DNA of 64,000 nucleotides from Thermococcus sp. (GTDB taxonomy: Archaea > Methanobacteriota_B > Thermococci > Thermococcales > Thermococcaceae). Shown here in pieces: positions 52,797-63,650 of the stretch. Below the pieces are notes generated by a model. It ran no database searches. It was not told the DNA's origin and saw nothing but the letters and a program-made list of their open reading frames with translations. Each line of letters opens with the position of its first letter. Position 1 is the stretch's first letter. Position numbers and translations under genes: made by a program. The DNA lies in the NCBI RefSeq assembly GCF_027011145.1, contig NZ_JALVAO010000060.1, forward strand, positions 19,257-83,256, read 5' to 3'.

Positions 52797-53549
52797 ATGA
52801 AGCGCGACTACACCCTCTACTTTTTCGTTGCACTCGGTAGCTTCATGATAGTTTACATACTCCTCCCTCTGGGGATGATATACGCCAAACAGGTTAGTGA
52901 CTTCGGGGCGTTCCTGAAAACCCTCCACGACCCCGTTGTGCTCTCGGCTGTTAAACGCTCCCTTCTAACGGCAACGGCGACGGCCTTGATAGCGCTTCTC
53001 TTTGGCGTTCCCCTCGGTTATGTTCTAGCGAGAAAGGATTTCCCGGGAAAGAGCCTCGTTCAGGCAATCGTTGACGTCCCCATAGTAATCCCGCACTCCG
53101 TCGTTGGAATAATGCTCCTCGTAACGTATTCCACCTACATTCTCGACAACTATCTCGGGATAATCTCCGCGATGCTCTTTGTTTCGGCGTCCTTTACAAT
53201 AAACTCCGCCAGAGACGGTTTTCTTGCAGTTGATGAGAAGCTTGAGGCCGTTGCAAGAACTCTCGGCGCTTCCCAGCTCAGAACGTTTTTCTCGGTCTCC
53301 CTGCCGATGGCTTTTCCTTCGATAGCGAGCGGGGCAATAATGACGTGGGCGAGGGCCATAAGCGAGGTTGGAGCGATTCTGATAGTTGCCTACTACCCGA
53401 TGACGGCTCAGGTTTTGATACTCGAGTACTTCAACAACTATGGTTTGAGAGCATCTCGTCCGATAGCCGTGCTCATGGTGACCATAAGTCTTGGAATTTT
53501 TGTTCTGCTGAGATGGCTCGTGGGGAGGGCCTCCAATGCTCCGCGTTGA
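52797..53549 (+). CDS. wtpB: Tungstate ABC transporter permease WtpB
   Basis: A 250-residue permease with six helices and the coupling loop [23 protein letters not shown], preceded by [15 protein letters not shown], typical of ModB/WtpB. It forms the homodimeric channel. GGGGAG precedes the ATG. It overlaps wtpC by 14 bases. Confidence 0.94.
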   Translation: MKRDYTLYFFVALGSFMIVYILLPLGMIYAKQVSDFGAFLKTLHDPVVLSAVKRSLLTATATALIALLFGVPLGYVLARKDFPGKSLVQAIVDVPIVIPHSVVGIMLLVTYSTYILDNYLGIISAMLFVSASFTINSARDGFLAVDEKLEAVARTLGASQLRTFFSVSLPMAFPSIASGAIMTWARAISEVGAILIVAYYPMTAQVLILEYFNNYGLRASRPIAVLMVTISLGIFVLLRWLVGRASNAPR

Positions 53550-54570
53550 GGGCATCTCAAAGGACTGGAGGGAGTTCCACCTGAGGGATGTGACCTTCGA
53601 CGTTAACAGGGGAGAGCACTTCATAATACTCGGCCCGAGCGGTGCCGGGAAAACCGTTCTCCTCGAGATAATAGCCGGAATAATAGAGCCGGACTCGGGG
53701 AGGGTATACCTGAACGGGAGCGACGTTACGGATTTACCGCCGGAAAAACGTGGTTTGGCGTACGTGCCCCAGAACTACGCCCTCTTTCCGAACATGAGCG
53801 TTTACGACAACATAGCCTTCGGCCTGAAGGTCAGGAAGGTTCCCAAAGGTGAAATCGAGAGAAAGGTTAGGGAAGTCTCGGAGGTTCTGGGGATAGAACA
53901 CCTCCTCCACAGGAAGCCGAGAACTTTGAGCGGTGGCGAGCAACAGAGGGTTGCACTTGCTAGGGCCCTCGTCGTTGAGCCTCCGCTAATACTCTTGGAT
54001 GAACCCTTCGCTAACCTCGACGTCCAGACCCGCTCAAAGCTTTTAGCGGAGATGAAGCGCTGGAGGAGGGAGCTCGGCTTCACGGCCTTACACGTTACCC
54101 ACTCCTTTGAGGAGGCGGTTAGTTTAGGAGACCGCGTTGGGGTCATGCTCAACGGAAAACTCGTCCAGGTCGGTCCCGTTAGGGAGGTCTTTTCGAGGCC
54201 GGCAAGTGAGGAAGTGGCGCGTTTCCTCGGATTCGAGAACGTTATAGAGGGGGTTGCCAGTGGAAGGAAGCTCATTGCCGGTGGCCTTGAGATTGAGCTC
54301 CCCGTTGAGGCCAGCGGGAGGGTGAGGGTTGGTTTAAGACCCGAGGACATCGTGATATCCCTGAAACCCATTCACAGCTCCGTGAGGAACGAATTCAGGG
54401 CTATTGTCGAGTCAATCGAGGAACTCGGGCCCCTCGTGAGGGTTCATTTGAAGGTGGGGGAGATATCTCTGAGCGCCTTCATAACCCGCTCCTCGATGCT
54501 TGAACTCGGGATAGAGAAGGGGAAAGAGGTCTACGTGGGTTTCAAGGCGAGCGCCCTTCACGTCTTCTGA
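53536..54570 (+). CDS. wtpC: Tungstate ABC transporter ATP-binding protein WtpC
   Basis: A 344-residue ATPase with Walker A GPSGAGKT, signature [13 protein letters not shown], Walker [13 protein letters not shown] and H-loop VTHSFEE. The C-terminal 110 residues form a TOBE-type regulatory domain ([14 protein letters not shown]) that in ModC proteins binds oxyanion and inhibits transport. It is the last gene of the operon; the 3' end overlaps trmO by 29 bases. Confidence 0.95.
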   Translation: MLRVEGISKDWREFHLRDVTFDVNRGEHFIILGPSGAGKTVLLEIIAGIIEPDSGRVYLNGSDVTDLPPEKRGLAYVPQNYALFPNMSVYDNIAFGLKVRKVPKGEIERKVREVSEVLGIEHLLHRKPRTLSGGEQQRVALARALVVEPPLILLDEPFANLDVQTRSKLLAEMKRWRRELGFTALHVTHSFEEAVSLGDRVGVMLNGKLVQVGPVREVFSRPASEEVARFLGFENVIEGVASGRKLIAGGLEIELPVEASGRVRVGLRPEDIVISLKPIHSSVRNEFRAIVESIEELGPLVRVHLKVGEISLSAFITRSSMLELGIEKGKEVYVGFKASALHVF

Positions 54571-55204
54571 GCCTGTCCTTTATCTCGACGGGCAGACTTT
54601 CGTAGACCTCTTCCAGCGTTTCAATCAGCTCGACAAGTTCCTTTGCCGTTAGGGTTGTCGTCTTGGGGCCGATTTCAAGGATTACTGCATCGTAGTCCTC
54701 GGGCGAAACCTCCTCAAGCTCATCGAGGTGCTCGCTTTTTCTCGGGATAACGTTCACCTCACCTATCATCCTTCCCTTTCCGATGTTGGCCTCGCGCTCC
54801 TCTATTGGGACTTCCTTGGGGCAGTCGTACCTCTCAACGAAGATTTTTATATCGACAACCGGAGTGCCGTCCATTGCATCTATCCAATCTATGTAAATGC
54901 GGTTTCCTTCAATGCGGTGAATCCTGACGGTGTAGAGCGCTATCGGGTTCGGCCTGTATGGAGAACGGGTTGCAAAGACTCCCGTGAGGGGGTTCTTTGG
55001 GTTGCCGTAGGGGTGAACCTTCAGGACTTTTCTTTTAGCCCCTTCGCTTTTGTGGAACCACAGAATCAGCTTTATCCAGTCGCCATCTTGGAGGCCATCG
55101 ACAGCTTCCCGGAACTCGGGGAGTATTTCGATGTAGGTTTCCTGAAGTTCTTCGTTCTTCCTTACGTGCCCGACTGGGAGGATTTTGAGTGGTTCGAATT
55201 TCAT
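54542..55204 (-). CDS. trmO: tRNA m6t6A37 methyltransferase TrmO (TsaA family)
   Basis: A 220-residue protein with the TsaA/VirR beta-barrel: [12 protein letters not shown], then [21 protein letters not shown] (in pieces) and [16 protein letters not shown]. It N6-methylates t6A37 of threonine tRNA using SAM. The C-terminal 65 residues form a helical extension not present in short members. GGTGATAAG precedes the ATG. Confidence 0.9.
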   Translation of the reverse strand: MKFEPLKILPVGHVRKNEELQETYIEILPEFREAVDGLQDGDWIKLILWFHKSEGAKRKVLKVHPYGNPKNPLTGVFATRSPYRPNPIALYTVRIHRIEGNRIYIDWIDAMDGTPVVDIKIFVERYDCPKEVPIEEREANIGKGRMIGEVNVIPRKSEHLDELEEVSPEDYDAVILEIGPKTTTLTAKELVELIETLEEVYESLPVEIKDRLRRREGRSP

Positions 55205-55311
55205 CTTATCACCGAACTACCTCTTCTTTGGAACTTTTAAATAAACCGCAACATTTAAAACTCCACATTATCATTAGCAACGGAAATCCTATAGTAATAG
55301 CGGTGATTATA

Positions 55312-56286
55312 ATGAATGTTGAAGAGCTGAGAGAGCTGTCAGTTTCAATCGTTGAATCGGTTTCAAGCGTTTACATTGGAAACGATGACGTTATTTTGAA
55401 GACTCTTACTGTTGCTCTTGTCAACGGCAACGTTCTCTTTGAGGACCATCCCGGTCTCGGTAAAACGCTTCTCGCAAAGGCGTTCTCAAGGGTTCTTGGC
55501 CTGGACTATAGGAGGGTTCAGTTCACCCCGGACTTGCTCCCCGCGGACATACTGGGAACCAAGGTGTGGCGTCAGAACCTTGGAACCTTCGAGCTCGTTA
55601 AGGGGCCTATTTTCACAAACGTTCTCCTTGCCGATGAAATAAACCGTGCTCCCCCCAAAACGCAGAGCGCGCTTCTTGAGGCGATGGAAGAGAAACAGGT
55701 CACGATTGAGGGCGAGACGCTGAAACTTGAGAGGCCATTCTTTGTAATAGCGACTCAGAATCCAATCGAGTACGAGGGTACATATCCCCTTCCAGAGGCC
55801 CAGCTTGACAGGTTCCTCCTCCGTCTTAGCGTTGGCTATCCGAAAACACTTGAGGATGAGATTGCAATCCTTGAGGCTAGGATTAGATGGGGTAAGGATG
55901 ACCCAACGGTCGATTTGGAGCCCGTCATTGACAGAGGGACCTTCTTGGAGATGCAGGAAGCCGTTGAGAACTCAGTGTACGTTAGCAGGCCCGTCATGAG
56001 GTATATCGCCGAGCTCGTGAGGAACGCCAGGAAAGATGAACGCGTCGAGGCGGGACCGAGTCCCAGGGGTGCCCTTGCTCTCTTGAAGGTGTCGAAGGCA
56101 AACGCCGCTTTGGAAGGGAGGGATTTCGTAATTCCGGATGACGTGAAGCGTTTTGCAGTTGATGCCCTCGCCCACAGAATCGTGATAAAGGCCGAGTACT
56201 CCTTTGAGGGGGTCAGCGGGAAAAACGTGGTTGAAAGGGCACTTCAAAACACGCCGGTACCTAAAGAAAACGAGCGTGAAGAGTGA
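55312..56286 (+). CDS. MoxR-type AAA+ ATPase
   Basis: A 324-residue ATPase: Walker A EDHPGLGKTLLAKA (about 44-57), pore-region TPDLLPADILGT, Walker B NVLLADEINRAPPKTQSALL (about 103-122), sensor ATQNPIEYEGTYPLPEAQLDRF and the C-terminal helical lid with GPSPRGALALLKVSKANAA. MoxR proteins act as chaperones that mature extracytoplasmic or metalloprotein partners. ATG at 55312 follows GGTGATT. It is the first gene of a five-gene operon whose members overlap by one to four bases or are a few bases apart. Confidence 0.93.
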   Translation: MNVEELRELSVSIVESVSSVYIGNDDVILKTLTVALVNGNVLFEDHPGLGKTLLAKAFSRVLGLDYRRVQFTPDLLPADILGTKVWRQNLGTFELVKGPIFTNVLLADEINRAPPKTQSALLEAMEEKQVTIEGETLKLERPFFVIATQNPIEYEGTYPLPEAQLDRFLLRLSVGYPKTLEDEIAILEARIRWGKDDPTVDLEPVIDRGTFLEMQEAVENSVYVSRPVMRYIAELVRNARKDERVEAGPSPRGALALLKVSKANAALEGRDFVIPDDVKRFAVDALAHRIVIKAEYSFEGVSGKNVVERALQNTPVPKENEREE

Positions 56287-58112
56287 TGGACAGGGTTAGG
56301 GCTTCCCTTCTCGTGTTTCTGTTATCAGCTTTGATGGTGCTCTCACTCAGCTACGCCCTCATCCCCCAGGGTGGTCTGGTCAAGGGTATATCAAAGTTCC
56401 ACGAGAAGAACTCTGGAGGAGACTCCTCGAGTAAAAAACAGGTATCTGGAGAGGGCAACGTTCCGCCAAGGTCGGACTTCACGTTCAAGCCAACGAATAA
56501 AACGGCACCCTGTCCTGTCTCGCTTTATCCGAGTAATCCCATGTTAGTTTGTGTTGACACACCCGCTAAGGACGTTCCAATACCTCTCAACCAAACTTGG
56601 GATATCATTGTGAAACAACCGGGTGTCTATTACGTTCCCCTTGAGAGTTACGGGCTCATTAGGGGCGTGAATAAGTTCGAATACCTGAGGATTGACAAGC
56701 CCTTCCAGAAGGCTCCCACCGGAGGAACGTTTTCCGTTAAGGTTACTTCCACGGTTATCGGCTCAATGATTTTTAAGAAATCGAAGTATCTTGAGGTTGT
56801 TGATTCGTCGGCTCTTCCCATGGAGTTTACATACACCATCCGCGTTGTCGATGATGCACCGCCGGGGTATTATCCCCTCTTCTTTGAGCTGAATGTCAGC
56901 GGGTACATTGAAAACGCGCTCCTAGCCTGGGTTCGGGTTCTCCCCCGGGCGGTTGTCAGGATTACCTCAATGCCCTCCACGCTTAGGGGTAATGGAGAGC
57001 TCACTATGCACGTTTCGGGAACCGTAACGTATCCCGATGGAAGCCCAATTAAAAGGGGAACTGTGACAATAACGATAAACCGAACCAAGGCCGAAAAGGG
57101 TATCGTTGTTGGGGTGGGGAACGTTGTAAACGGAACCTTCAACGTGACGTGCAGTGTACCCTCCAGTGTCTCCGCGGGCAGTTACTCCGTCGTTGCCCAC
57201 TATACTGGCCCCGACGCGTATCCCGGGAACAGTGACCCGCAGGTAGTTATACAGCGCTATCCAGAAATTGACGTCAACGTCACAACCGACAACGAAACTG
57301 TGATTAGCGGTTTTATACACTACGAAAACACCTCTTTGAACGGAACCGTTACCTTGGTTGTTGAAACCGATAATGGAACGGTGAGAATTCCGGTGAAGGT
57401 CAACAATGGGGTTTTCAATGTAACTCTCAGCTCTCCCGTAAAATCCGTTAAAATTCTCTATCCCGGCAACGGCTGGTACCTCCCCGTCGAAAAAACAGTT
57501 TACAGAAAACCCCTCCTAGAGTTCCACGGAGTTGAAATTCCCACCCCAAGTAAAGCCACCCTCTACTCCTCGATTTTGGCCCTGACCGCCCTGGGAATTG
57601 TGGGTGTCCTCATGCGGAGAAGATTAACGGTTGTCGGGGACGAAACCCCCAAGACCCCAAAGCAAAAAGCTAAAGAACCGCCAAGGATCTCAATCCTCCC
57701 CCTAAAACGGAGGGTTTTTGTTGAGGGAGAAGTTATCGAACTTCCCGACCTTGACTGTGAACTGAAGCTTGACGGCAAGCCGGTCGAGGGGAGAAGGGTA
57801 GAGCTCAGGGGGATTGGGCTTCATACTCTGGAGGCATGTGGCATGACCTCGGAGCTCTGGGTTTTACCTCCGAAAGAGGCTGTTGTGATGCTTTACAGGC
57901 TCCACTTCCTGCCGTTTGCAATGAAATACGTTCCCGTTGACGATAAGACCCCTTATGAGATTGCTCGGGCACTCTCCGGGAAGGGACTTTCCGGGGATGC
58001 TTTCCAGATAGCTGGAATTTTCACGAAGGCGCTTTACTCGCTGAAGGACGTCAGCAGGGAGGATTTCTTCAGAATGGTCGATTCCCTCCAGAGGATGGGG
58101 GTGTTCCAATGA
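56286..58112 (+). CDS. Ig-like ectodomain membrane protein with DUF4129-like cytoplasmic tail
   Basis: A 608-residue protein. A signal/anchor helix lies at about 7-26. The large extracellular part (about 60-420) contains bacterial-Ig-like repeats (GTVTYPDGSPIKRGTVTITI, GTFNVTCSVPSSVSAGSYSV) and many Asn-x-Ser/Thr sites. A transmembrane helix (about 424-445) and a cytoplasmic domain follow, ending in EAVVMLYRLHFLPFAMKY and SREDFFRMVDSLQRM, which resembles DUF4129. DUF4129 tails are usual in transglutaminase proteins of MoxR/DUF58 operons. The ATG overlaps the moxR stop. Confidence 0.75.
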   Translation: MDRVRASLLVFLLSALMVLSLSYALIPQGGLVKGISKFHEKNSGGDSSSKKQVSGEGNVPPRSDFTFKPTNKTAPCPVSLYPSNPMLVCVDTPAKDVPIPLNQTWDIIVKQPGVYYVPLESYGLIRGVNKFEYLRIDKPFQKAPTGGTFSVKVTSTVIGSMIFKKSKYLEVVDSSALPMEFTYTIRVVDDAPPGYYPLFFELNVSGYIENALLAWVRVLPRAVVRITSMPSTLRGNGELTMHVSGTVTYPDGSPIKRGTVTITINRTKAEKGIVVGVGNVVNGTFNVTCSVPSSVSAGSYSVVAHYTGPDAYPGNSDPQVVIQRYPEIDVNVTTDNETVISGFIHYENTSLNGTVTLVVETDNGTVRIPVKVNNGVFNVTLSSPVKSVKILYPGNGWYLPVEKTVYRKPLLEFHGVEIPTPSKATLYSSILALTALGIVGVLMRRRLTVVGDETPKTPKQKAKEPPRISILPLKRRVFVEGEVIELPDLDCELKLDGKPVEGRRVELRGIGLHTLEACGMTSELWVLPPKEAVVMLYRLHFLPFAMKYVPVDDKTPYEIARALSGKGLSGDAFQIAGIFTKALYSLKDVSREDFFRMVDSLQRMGVFQ

Positions 58113-58909
58113 ACCTGAGGGATTTAGTGAAGACGTACTTTGAGGGTGTAGCCCTCTGGGGGTTCCTCGGAATACTGCTCCGGGGGTCTCTTGGAGACGT
58201 TACGATAATCCTAGTTTTCCTACTCGCCCTTGCAAATTTGGCTGGTGTCTACGGGGAGCCTAAAGGTTATCTGGTGAGGGCTCTTGCGTTTCTTTCATCA
58301 TCGTTGGTGCTTCTTCTGTCCCCGGAAGGGTGGATTGAAGGAACTCTGGCAGTTCTCTTCCTTTTCGTCGGTTTGGCGTACCTGGTCTCGTACCCCCTTT
58401 ATCTGAGGGGCAACGATTTTCTTCCCCGAAACATGCTGGGCGTGGCTCTCGCCGGCGGTATCGTTGGATTCGCGACATTTTACAGGCCCTCCTCAATGAA
58501 GGCCATCTATTTCGTGGACTTCCTAATTGTGGTGGCTCTTGCTTGGATAGCCTTCGTCATTGGAAAGTACGTCTCACTGAAGTTCGGCTCGGGGAACGTG
58601 GTCGCGATTGACTTCCCTTCTGTGGAGGTCGGCAAATCCGATTCCTGGCTACGGGAGGCGAAAAAAGCCGTTCACCAGTTCGTTGAGTACTCTGATAAAA
58701 CCCCACTAATTGTCTTGGTTTCCAGGTTTGCACCCAGGGATGTTGAAAACAGGGAAGTTGAGAACGCCCTGGAGCCAATTATAGAGTATCAACCCGACCT
58801 GGGAGGCCCACTAACACCTATCTGGCTCAGGCTTCTATACATGGAGCGGGAAAGGGAAAAGAGAAGACAGCTCGTTAATGAGCTTTTCAAGAAAATAAGC
58901 ACGTGGTGA
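58109..58909 (+). CDS. Membrane protein of the MoxR/DUF58 operon
   Basis: A 266-residue protein with about six hydrophobic segments in the first 155 residues (five to six helices, about 12-150) and a soluble C-terminal domain of about 105 residues (VVAIDFPSVEVGKSDSWLREAKKAVHQF). No named family was recognised. It overlaps the previous gene by four bases (ATGA) and ends five bases before the DUF58 gene. Confidence 0.7.
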   Translation: MNLRDLVKTYFEGVALWGFLGILLRGSLGDVTIILVFLLALANLAGVYGEPKGYLVRALAFLSSSLVLLLSPEGWIEGTLAVLFLFVGLAYLVSYPLYLRGNDFLPRNMLGVALAGGIVGFATFYRPSSMKAIYFVDFLIVVALAWIAFVIGKYVSLKFGSGNVVAIDFPSVEVGKSDSWLREAKKAVHQFVEYSDKTPLIVLVSRFAPRDVENREVENALEPIIEYQPDLGGPLTPIWLRLLYMEREREKRRQLVNELFKKISTW

Positions 58910-58914
58910 TTTGT

Positions 58915-60141
58915 ATGAACTGGCTCCGCTGGTTTGTTATCTTTACATTCCTTCCCCTGATTCTTGCGGTTCTAACTGGGGCAATTAGCCTCTCCTACAT
59001 TGCCCTTCTTCCAGCCTCTGTGCTGGCGTTTTCCCTCCTGTTTGAGACCCCTTCAGGTTTCTCCGTCGAGAGAACCGTTGAGAAGACCCGCCTCAGGATA
59101 GGTGAAGAGACTGAAGTTAGGGTAAGACTAAAGGTTGAGCGCGGGGCGGGTATTGTTCTTGTGGGAGACGTCGTTTCCCCGGCACTTGAAATTGTTGAGG
59201 GAACCAACAGGCACGTCTTTTTCAAATTGCCCGAGAAAAAACTTGAGGTGGAGTATTCCTACCGGGTAAGGGCCGTTAAGCGTGGGAGCCATACAATTTC
59301 ACCCGTGGAGGTCGAGGGAAGGCACTTTTTTGAGCTTGAAGAACCGAGGTATGCACTCTTTTCGGAAGAAGTCAGAATCACGGCCAGTCCAAGAATCATG
59401 AACCTAAATAGATTCTCTCATAGAAGACTGGGACGGCGGGGCTTTCCGCAGGTTACGAAGGCCAGAACGGGAACACCTTCGACGGATTTCAGGGAGATAC
59501 GGGAATACCGGCCGGGGGACCCGATGAGAGCGATAAACTGGAAGGCAACCGCCAGGCTGGGAGTTCCACTTGTAAACGAGTACGAGAAGGAGGGGGCACT
59601 TACTTTCATGTTCTACGTTGATGCCTCCGATTCGATGGCGATTGGTGGCTTTAAGGAGAGTGCCCTTGAGGTCGCGGTAAGTTTTATGTTGCCACTCGTT
59701 TCGTATCTCCTTAACAGAGGTTATCGCGTCGGTCTTTACGTCCTCGGGCACGGCACATTGATTTCTCCCGTTTCAGGTTCGGATTCCCTTTCGACCTTCA
59801 CGAGGTTCCTGCTCTCCTTGGGGATGACCTCAACTGAGGAATCCCTTCCCCTGGCAGTTGAAAAGACAAGAAGACTCCTCAACGGCCGGGTTGTCCCCGT
59901 TGTTGTCACGAACCTCACGGATTCGAACTTCACCTCAATCAGACTGGGACTTAAGAAGCTTCTGGCCACAACAGGAAACGCTCCGATACTCGTTGATGTT
60001 GATGTCTATGAGGATTTGGACGCGGGTAAACTCGTCTCCCTCATGAAAAAGTCCCTAAAGGAAGAGCTGTCATTTCCCGCGGTTACAGTCACAAAGGACG
60101 TTAGAAAGGGGGTTCTTAAACTCCTGGAGGTGGTTCTGTGA
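58915..60141 (+). CDS. DUF58 family protein
   Basis: A 408-residue protein with two N-terminal helices (about 5-42), a beta-rich domain, and the DUF58 signature FREIREYRPGDPMRAINWKATAR (in pieces, about 190-213). A VWA-like fold follows, with MFYVDASDSMAIG as a MIDAS-like DxSxS. It belongs to the MoxR-partner family and may be the client or effector of the ATPase. ATG at 58915 follows GGTGATT. Confidence 0.9.
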   Translation: MNWLRWFVIFTFLPLILAVLTGAISLSYIALLPASVLAFSLLFETPSGFSVERTVEKTRLRIGEETEVRVRLKVERGAGIVLVGDVVSPALEIVEGTNRHVFFKLPEKKLEVEYSYRVRAVKRGSHTISPVEVEGRHFFELEEPRYALFSEEVRITASPRIMNLNRFSHRRLGRRGFPQVTKARTGTPSTDFREIREYRPGDPMRAINWKATARLGVPLVNEYEKEGALTFMFYVDASDSMAIGGFKESALEVAVSFMLPLVSYLLNRGYRVGLYVLGHGTLISPVSGSDSLSTFTRFLLSLGMTSTEESLPLAVEKTRRLLNGRVVPVVVTNLTDSNFTSIRLGLKKLLATTGNAPILVDVDVYEDLDAGKLVSLMKKSLKEELSFPAVTVTKDVRKGVLKLLEVVL

Positions 60142-61022
60142 GGAGGCATGAAAGGTTTTCCCTTGGAGTGTTGGCTCTCGCATCGGTTTCGCCGGGGTTT
60201 TCACTGGCCTATCACTTTAATGGCGTTTCTTCTGCCATCGCCGGAAAGTTTGGACTGTACGTACCCTCTGAGGTCATATCTACTGTTATCCTGTTTGCGT
60301 TCTCAGTTTATCTCCACCGGGTTAAGGGCGTTAGCCTGCCCACGGTCGTCATTGGACTGGCGGTCTTATACGTTCTACCCTATTTGGGGGGCGTTCCACT
60401 CGAAGAAGTTCCCTTTGTCACTCTCTCGGCGATACCCCTGGGGGTTTCCATTGTCCTGATTCCCTATGCCCATTCCCTCCGTTCCAGGATGGAAAGCCTT
60501 GGACGAGGATATCCTCAGGAGGAGCTTGAAAACCTGATGGAGAGAGAGTTGAAGACAATTTTCTTATCTATGCTCCCGGGTGCTATGTTGCTGGTCTATC
60601 TTCTCTACTCGACCTCCCTGGGGAGAAACCCAATTGGGCTTTTCCCAACTTATCTTTCCGTGCTCTTTGCCCTTCTCATTGGGGTCATCATATCGGCACT
60701 TGAAAGGAACGAAGGTACCGCTTCCAAAACTGTTCTCATATTCAGGACATACATGACGGCTGGCGATTCCTTCCGGGTGAAGGGGGGCTCGATATGGGAA
60801 AACGGCTTTGAAATCATTTTGGAGGGAGGCAGTCCCGTAAAGAGAATGGTTCTCCTGAGTTTTCCCTCCGAAAGCGTGCCCGAATACGTGGTCATTCGCT
60901 CTCCATGGGACAGCAAGTTCCTCACGAAGAAAAAGGAAAGCGTTGAAAACGGGGTCAGATACATTGTTTTTTCTACGTCCCGTGCTCCCAGCTCTCAAGA
61001 TATTCCCTCTGCTCTTCAGTGA
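60138..61022 (+). CDS. Membrane protein, last gene of the MoxR/DUF58 operon
   Basis: A 294-residue protein with about seven helices in residues 5-195 and a C-terminal soluble beta-rich domain (about 200-294, [26 protein letters not shown]). The tail resembles the N-terminal beta domain of DUF58 proteins. The GTG start at 60138 overlaps the DUF58 stop by four bases and follows GGAGGTGG. The 3' end overlaps the convergent ahcY gene by 50 bases. Confidence 0.7.
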   Translation: MRRHERFSLGVLALASVSPGFSLAYHFNGVSSAIAGKFGLYVPSEVISTVILFAFSVYLHRVKGVSLPTVVIGLAVLYVLPYLGGVPLEEVPFVTLSAIPLGVSIVLIPYAHSLRSRMESLGRGYPQEELENLMERELKTIFLSMLPGAMLLVYLLYSTSLGRNPIGLFPTYLSVLFALLIGVIISALERNEGTASKTVLIFRTYMTAGDSFRVKGGSIWENGFEIILEGGSPVKRMVLLSFPSESVPEYVVIRSPWDSKFLTKKKESVENGVRYIVFSTSRAPSSQDIPSALQ

Positions 61023-62238
61023 GCTCCTCTATTTTTATTCCCATTGAGCTCAGCTTAATCCTCGCCACCATCTCATCAATTTCCCTCGGGAGCACGTAGA
61101 CCTTTGGCTCGAGCTTATCGTGGTTGTCCTTGATGTATTCGGCGGCTTTCGCCTGAAGGGCAAAGCTCATATCCATTATCTCCGCCGGGTGGCCGTCTGC
61201 GGCCGCCAAATTGACGAGCCTTCCATCCGCTAAGAGGTAGAGCCTCCTTCCGTCGGCAAGCTTGTACTCCCTGATGTTTGGTCTTGGCTCGCTTATCTCT
61301 ACGGCCAGAGCTTCAAGGTCCGGCTTCCAGATTTCAACGTCGAAGTGGCCGGCATTTGCTAGGATAACCCCGTCCTTCATTAGCTCGAAGTGCTCCCTCC
61401 TTATGCACTTGATGTTCCCTGTTGATGTGACGAAGATGTCTCCAATCTTTGAGGCCTCTTTCATATCCATGACGAGGAAGCCGTCCATTCTTGCCTCCAG
61501 GGCCCTAATCGGGTCCACTTCAACGACTATCACCGTAGCACCTAGCCCGCGAGCGCGCATTGCTATTCCCCTTCCGCACCAGCCGTAGCCGACGACCACA
61601 ACGTTTTTTCCAGCAACCAGCAGGTTCGTCGTCCTTATTATGCCGTCCCAAGTTGACTGTCCGGTTCCGTAGCGGTTGTCGAAGAGGTATTTTGTGTAGC
61701 TGTCGTTGACCGCTATTATCGGGAACCTGAGCACTCCGTCCTTCTCCATTGCGCGGAGCCTTATCACGCCGGTGGTTGTCTCTTCGCTTGCCCCCCAGAT
61801 TTCGTCTATGAGTTCTTGCCTCTCGCGGTGGACGGTGCTTATCATGTCCGCTCCGTCGTCGATGATTATGTTCGGCCTTATGTCTAACGCTTTATGCATG
61901 TTCTCGTAGTATTCCTCCCGGCTCTCCCCCCTTATAGCGTAGACCTTTATTCCGTTCTTTGCCAGGGCCGCAACGACATCGTCCTGCGTGCTCAGCGGGT
62001 TGCTTGCTGCTGCTGAAACCTCCGCACCGGCCGCTTTAAGCGTTAGGAGGAGAAACGCGGTCTTCATTTCGAGGTGGAGCGTCGTCGCTATTCTGATACC
62101 CTTGAAGGGCTTTCTCTTCTCGAAATCCTTCCGTATGCTTTGAAGAACCGGCATAAACCTAGATACCCAGTCAATTTTCTTTTCCCCGCTTGGGGCAAGG
62201 GAGATGTCCTTAACGCAGTAGTCTTTCGTGCAGTCCAT
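60973..62238 (-). CDS. ahcY: S-adenosylhomocysteine hydrolase
   Basis: A 421-residue NAD-dependent enzyme splitting S-adenosylhomocysteine to homocysteine and adenosine (or inosine analogue in archaea). Features are [41 protein letters not shown], the NAD motif [20 protein letters not shown] and NAGHFDVEI. It recycles the by-product of the many methyltransferases here. ATG at 62238 follows GGTGGTTG. Confidence 0.95.
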   Translation of the reverse strand: MDCTKDYCVKDISLAPSGEKKIDWVSRFMPVLQSIRKDFEKRKPFKGIRIATTLHLEMKTAFLLLTLKAAGAEVSAAASNPLSTQDDVVAALAKNGIKVYAIRGESREEYYENMHKALDIRPNIIIDDGADMISTVHRERQELIDEIWGASEETTTGVIRLRAMEKDGVLRFPIIAVNDSYTKYLFDNRYGTGQSTWDGIIRTTNLLVAGKNVVVVGYGWCGRGIAMRARGLGATVIVVEVDPIRALEARMDGFLVMDMKEASKIGDIFVTSTGNIKCIRREHFELMKDGVILANAGHFDVEIWKPDLEALAVEISEPRPNIREYKLADGRRLYLLADGRLVNLAAADGHPAEIMDMSFALQAKAAEYIKDNHDKLEPKVYVLPREIDEMVARIKLSSMGIKIEELTEEQREYLESWEHGT

Positions 62239-62318
62239 CACAACCACCGTGGAACCTTCGTCTGGGTTCTTAAAAGTCCTCCGAAAGGCTTTTGAGTTAG
62301 GCCTTCCTAATAGGAAGT

Positions 62319-63044
62319 ATGGCAGAGGTGGACTATCCCTGCGTTAAAAAGGTCCGTCCAAACCTCTACAAGATTAAGGCAGGAAAGCTCTCGGCGTTTT
62401 CCTACCTGATAACCGCGGACATAAACATTCTTATCGACACTGCACTGATGAGCGACTACCCGAGACTTGAGGAGGGCCTTCTGGAGGTAGGTTTAAAACC
62501 GGGCGACATTGATGTTGTTCTGAACACTCACGAGCACTGTGACCACGTCGGAGGAAACCTCTACCTCCAGGACGTTTCAATAATCGGTGCCTACAAGTAT
62601 TCCGCCGTTAAGATACGCTACGGAGACGATGAGGTAATGCGGTGTCGCTATCATGGGGAGCACTTTCCGGGCAGTAAGGTTCACCTCTGGCTCAATAACG
62701 CCGATGTTATCGATGCCGGTTCCTGGATTCTCAAGGTTATCCATACCCCCGGTCATACGTCGGGCTCCATGTGTCTCTACGAACCAAGGAAGAGGATACT
62801 TTTCTCGGGGGATACGCTCTTCGCCAACGGAACTGCATCAAACATTTACGACTCGGGAAGTTTGGGGGAGTATTTCAACTCACTCCGCCTGCTTAAAACC
62901 CTCAAGATAGACCACCTGCTTCCGGGCCACGGATGGGAGTCCAGAGATGTTGAACGCGACATCGAGCTGACAATAGAAAAAGTAATCCAGCGGTTTCCAA
63001 ACAGGAAGTATCTCCTTCGCCTCCTCAAGGAGGATAACGTTTAA
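62319..63044 (+). CDS. Metallo-beta-lactamase-fold hydrolase
   Basis: A 241-residue protein with the metal motif [11 protein letters not shown] (about 69-79), [20 protein letters not shown] and the final LLPGHG histidine. This is the glyoxalase II-like set of ligands for a binuclear metal site. The substrate is unknown. AGGAAG precedes the ATG closely. It is divergent from ahcY. Confidence 0.9.
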   Translation: MAEVDYPCVKKVRPNLYKIKAGKLSAFSYLITADINILIDTALMSDYPRLEEGLLEVGLKPGDIDVVLNTHEHCDHVGGNLYLQDVSIIGAYKYSAVKIRYGDDEVMRCRYHGEHFPGSKVHLWLNNADVIDAGSWILKVIHTPGHTSGSMCLYEPRKRILFSGDTLFANGTASNIYDSGSLGEYFNSLRLLKTLKIDHLLPGHGWESRDVERDIELTIEKVIQRFPNRKYLLRLLKEDNV

Positions 63045-63077
63045 ATCCCTCACGTGGCATATTCAACGGGTGTCTCT

Positions 63078-63650
63078 ATGATAGTTGACCTCTCATTTCC
63101 TCTGGGGGAGGACACACCCCTTTATCCCGGTGACCCGGAGGTTAGAATTAGACCTTGGGCCTTAATTGAGAGGGACGGCTACTACATGAACGTCCTGAAG
63201 ATGGGCGAGCACACGGGGACGCATGTGGATGCTCCCGCCCACTTCATACCGGGTGGAAAAACAGTTGACGAGCTCCCCCTCGAGAAGTTCATTGGTGATG
63301 CCTTTGTTCTGGACGTGAGAAACGGTGAAGGCACGGTTAAGCTTGAGGAGATACCTGACTCCGGCTACTACGGCAGGATAGTTCTGTTCCTCACAGGGGG
63401 GAGGGAGCTTTCCCCCGAGGTTGCCCTCTTCCTCGTTTCCGAGGGGATTAGGGCCATTGGAACCGATGGCATGAGCATTGGTGACGAGACCGTCCACACG
63501 ATTTTGCTGAGTGCTGATGTCCCGATTTTTGAGAATCTGATAAACCTTGACGTTCTGACCGGAAAGAAATTTACCTTTGTAGGATTTCCCCTAAAGATTG
63601 AGGGTGGCTCTGGGAGTCCCGTTCGGGCTGTTGCGATACTCGAAGATTAA
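63078..63650 (+). CDS. Cyclase family protein (kynurenine formamidase-like)
   Basis: A 190-residue metal-dependent hydrolase with the family motif HTGTHVDAPAHF (about 44-55), preceded by VDLSFPLGEDTPLYPGDP, and GTDGMSIGDETVHTILL. Relatives hydrolyse N-formylkynurenine or similar amides; the archaeal substrate is unknown. ATG at 63078 follows GGGTG and gives the conserved MIVDLSFPL start. Confidence 0.88.
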   Translation: MIVDLSFPLGEDTPLYPGDPEVRIRPWALIERDGYYMNVLKMGEHTGTHVDAPAHFIPGGKTVDELPLEKFIGDAFVLDVRNGEGTVKLEEIPDSGYYGRIVLFLTGGRELSPEVALFLVSEGIRAIGTDGMSIGDETVHTILLSADVPIFENLINLDVLTGKKFTFVGFPLKIEGGSGSPVRAVAILED

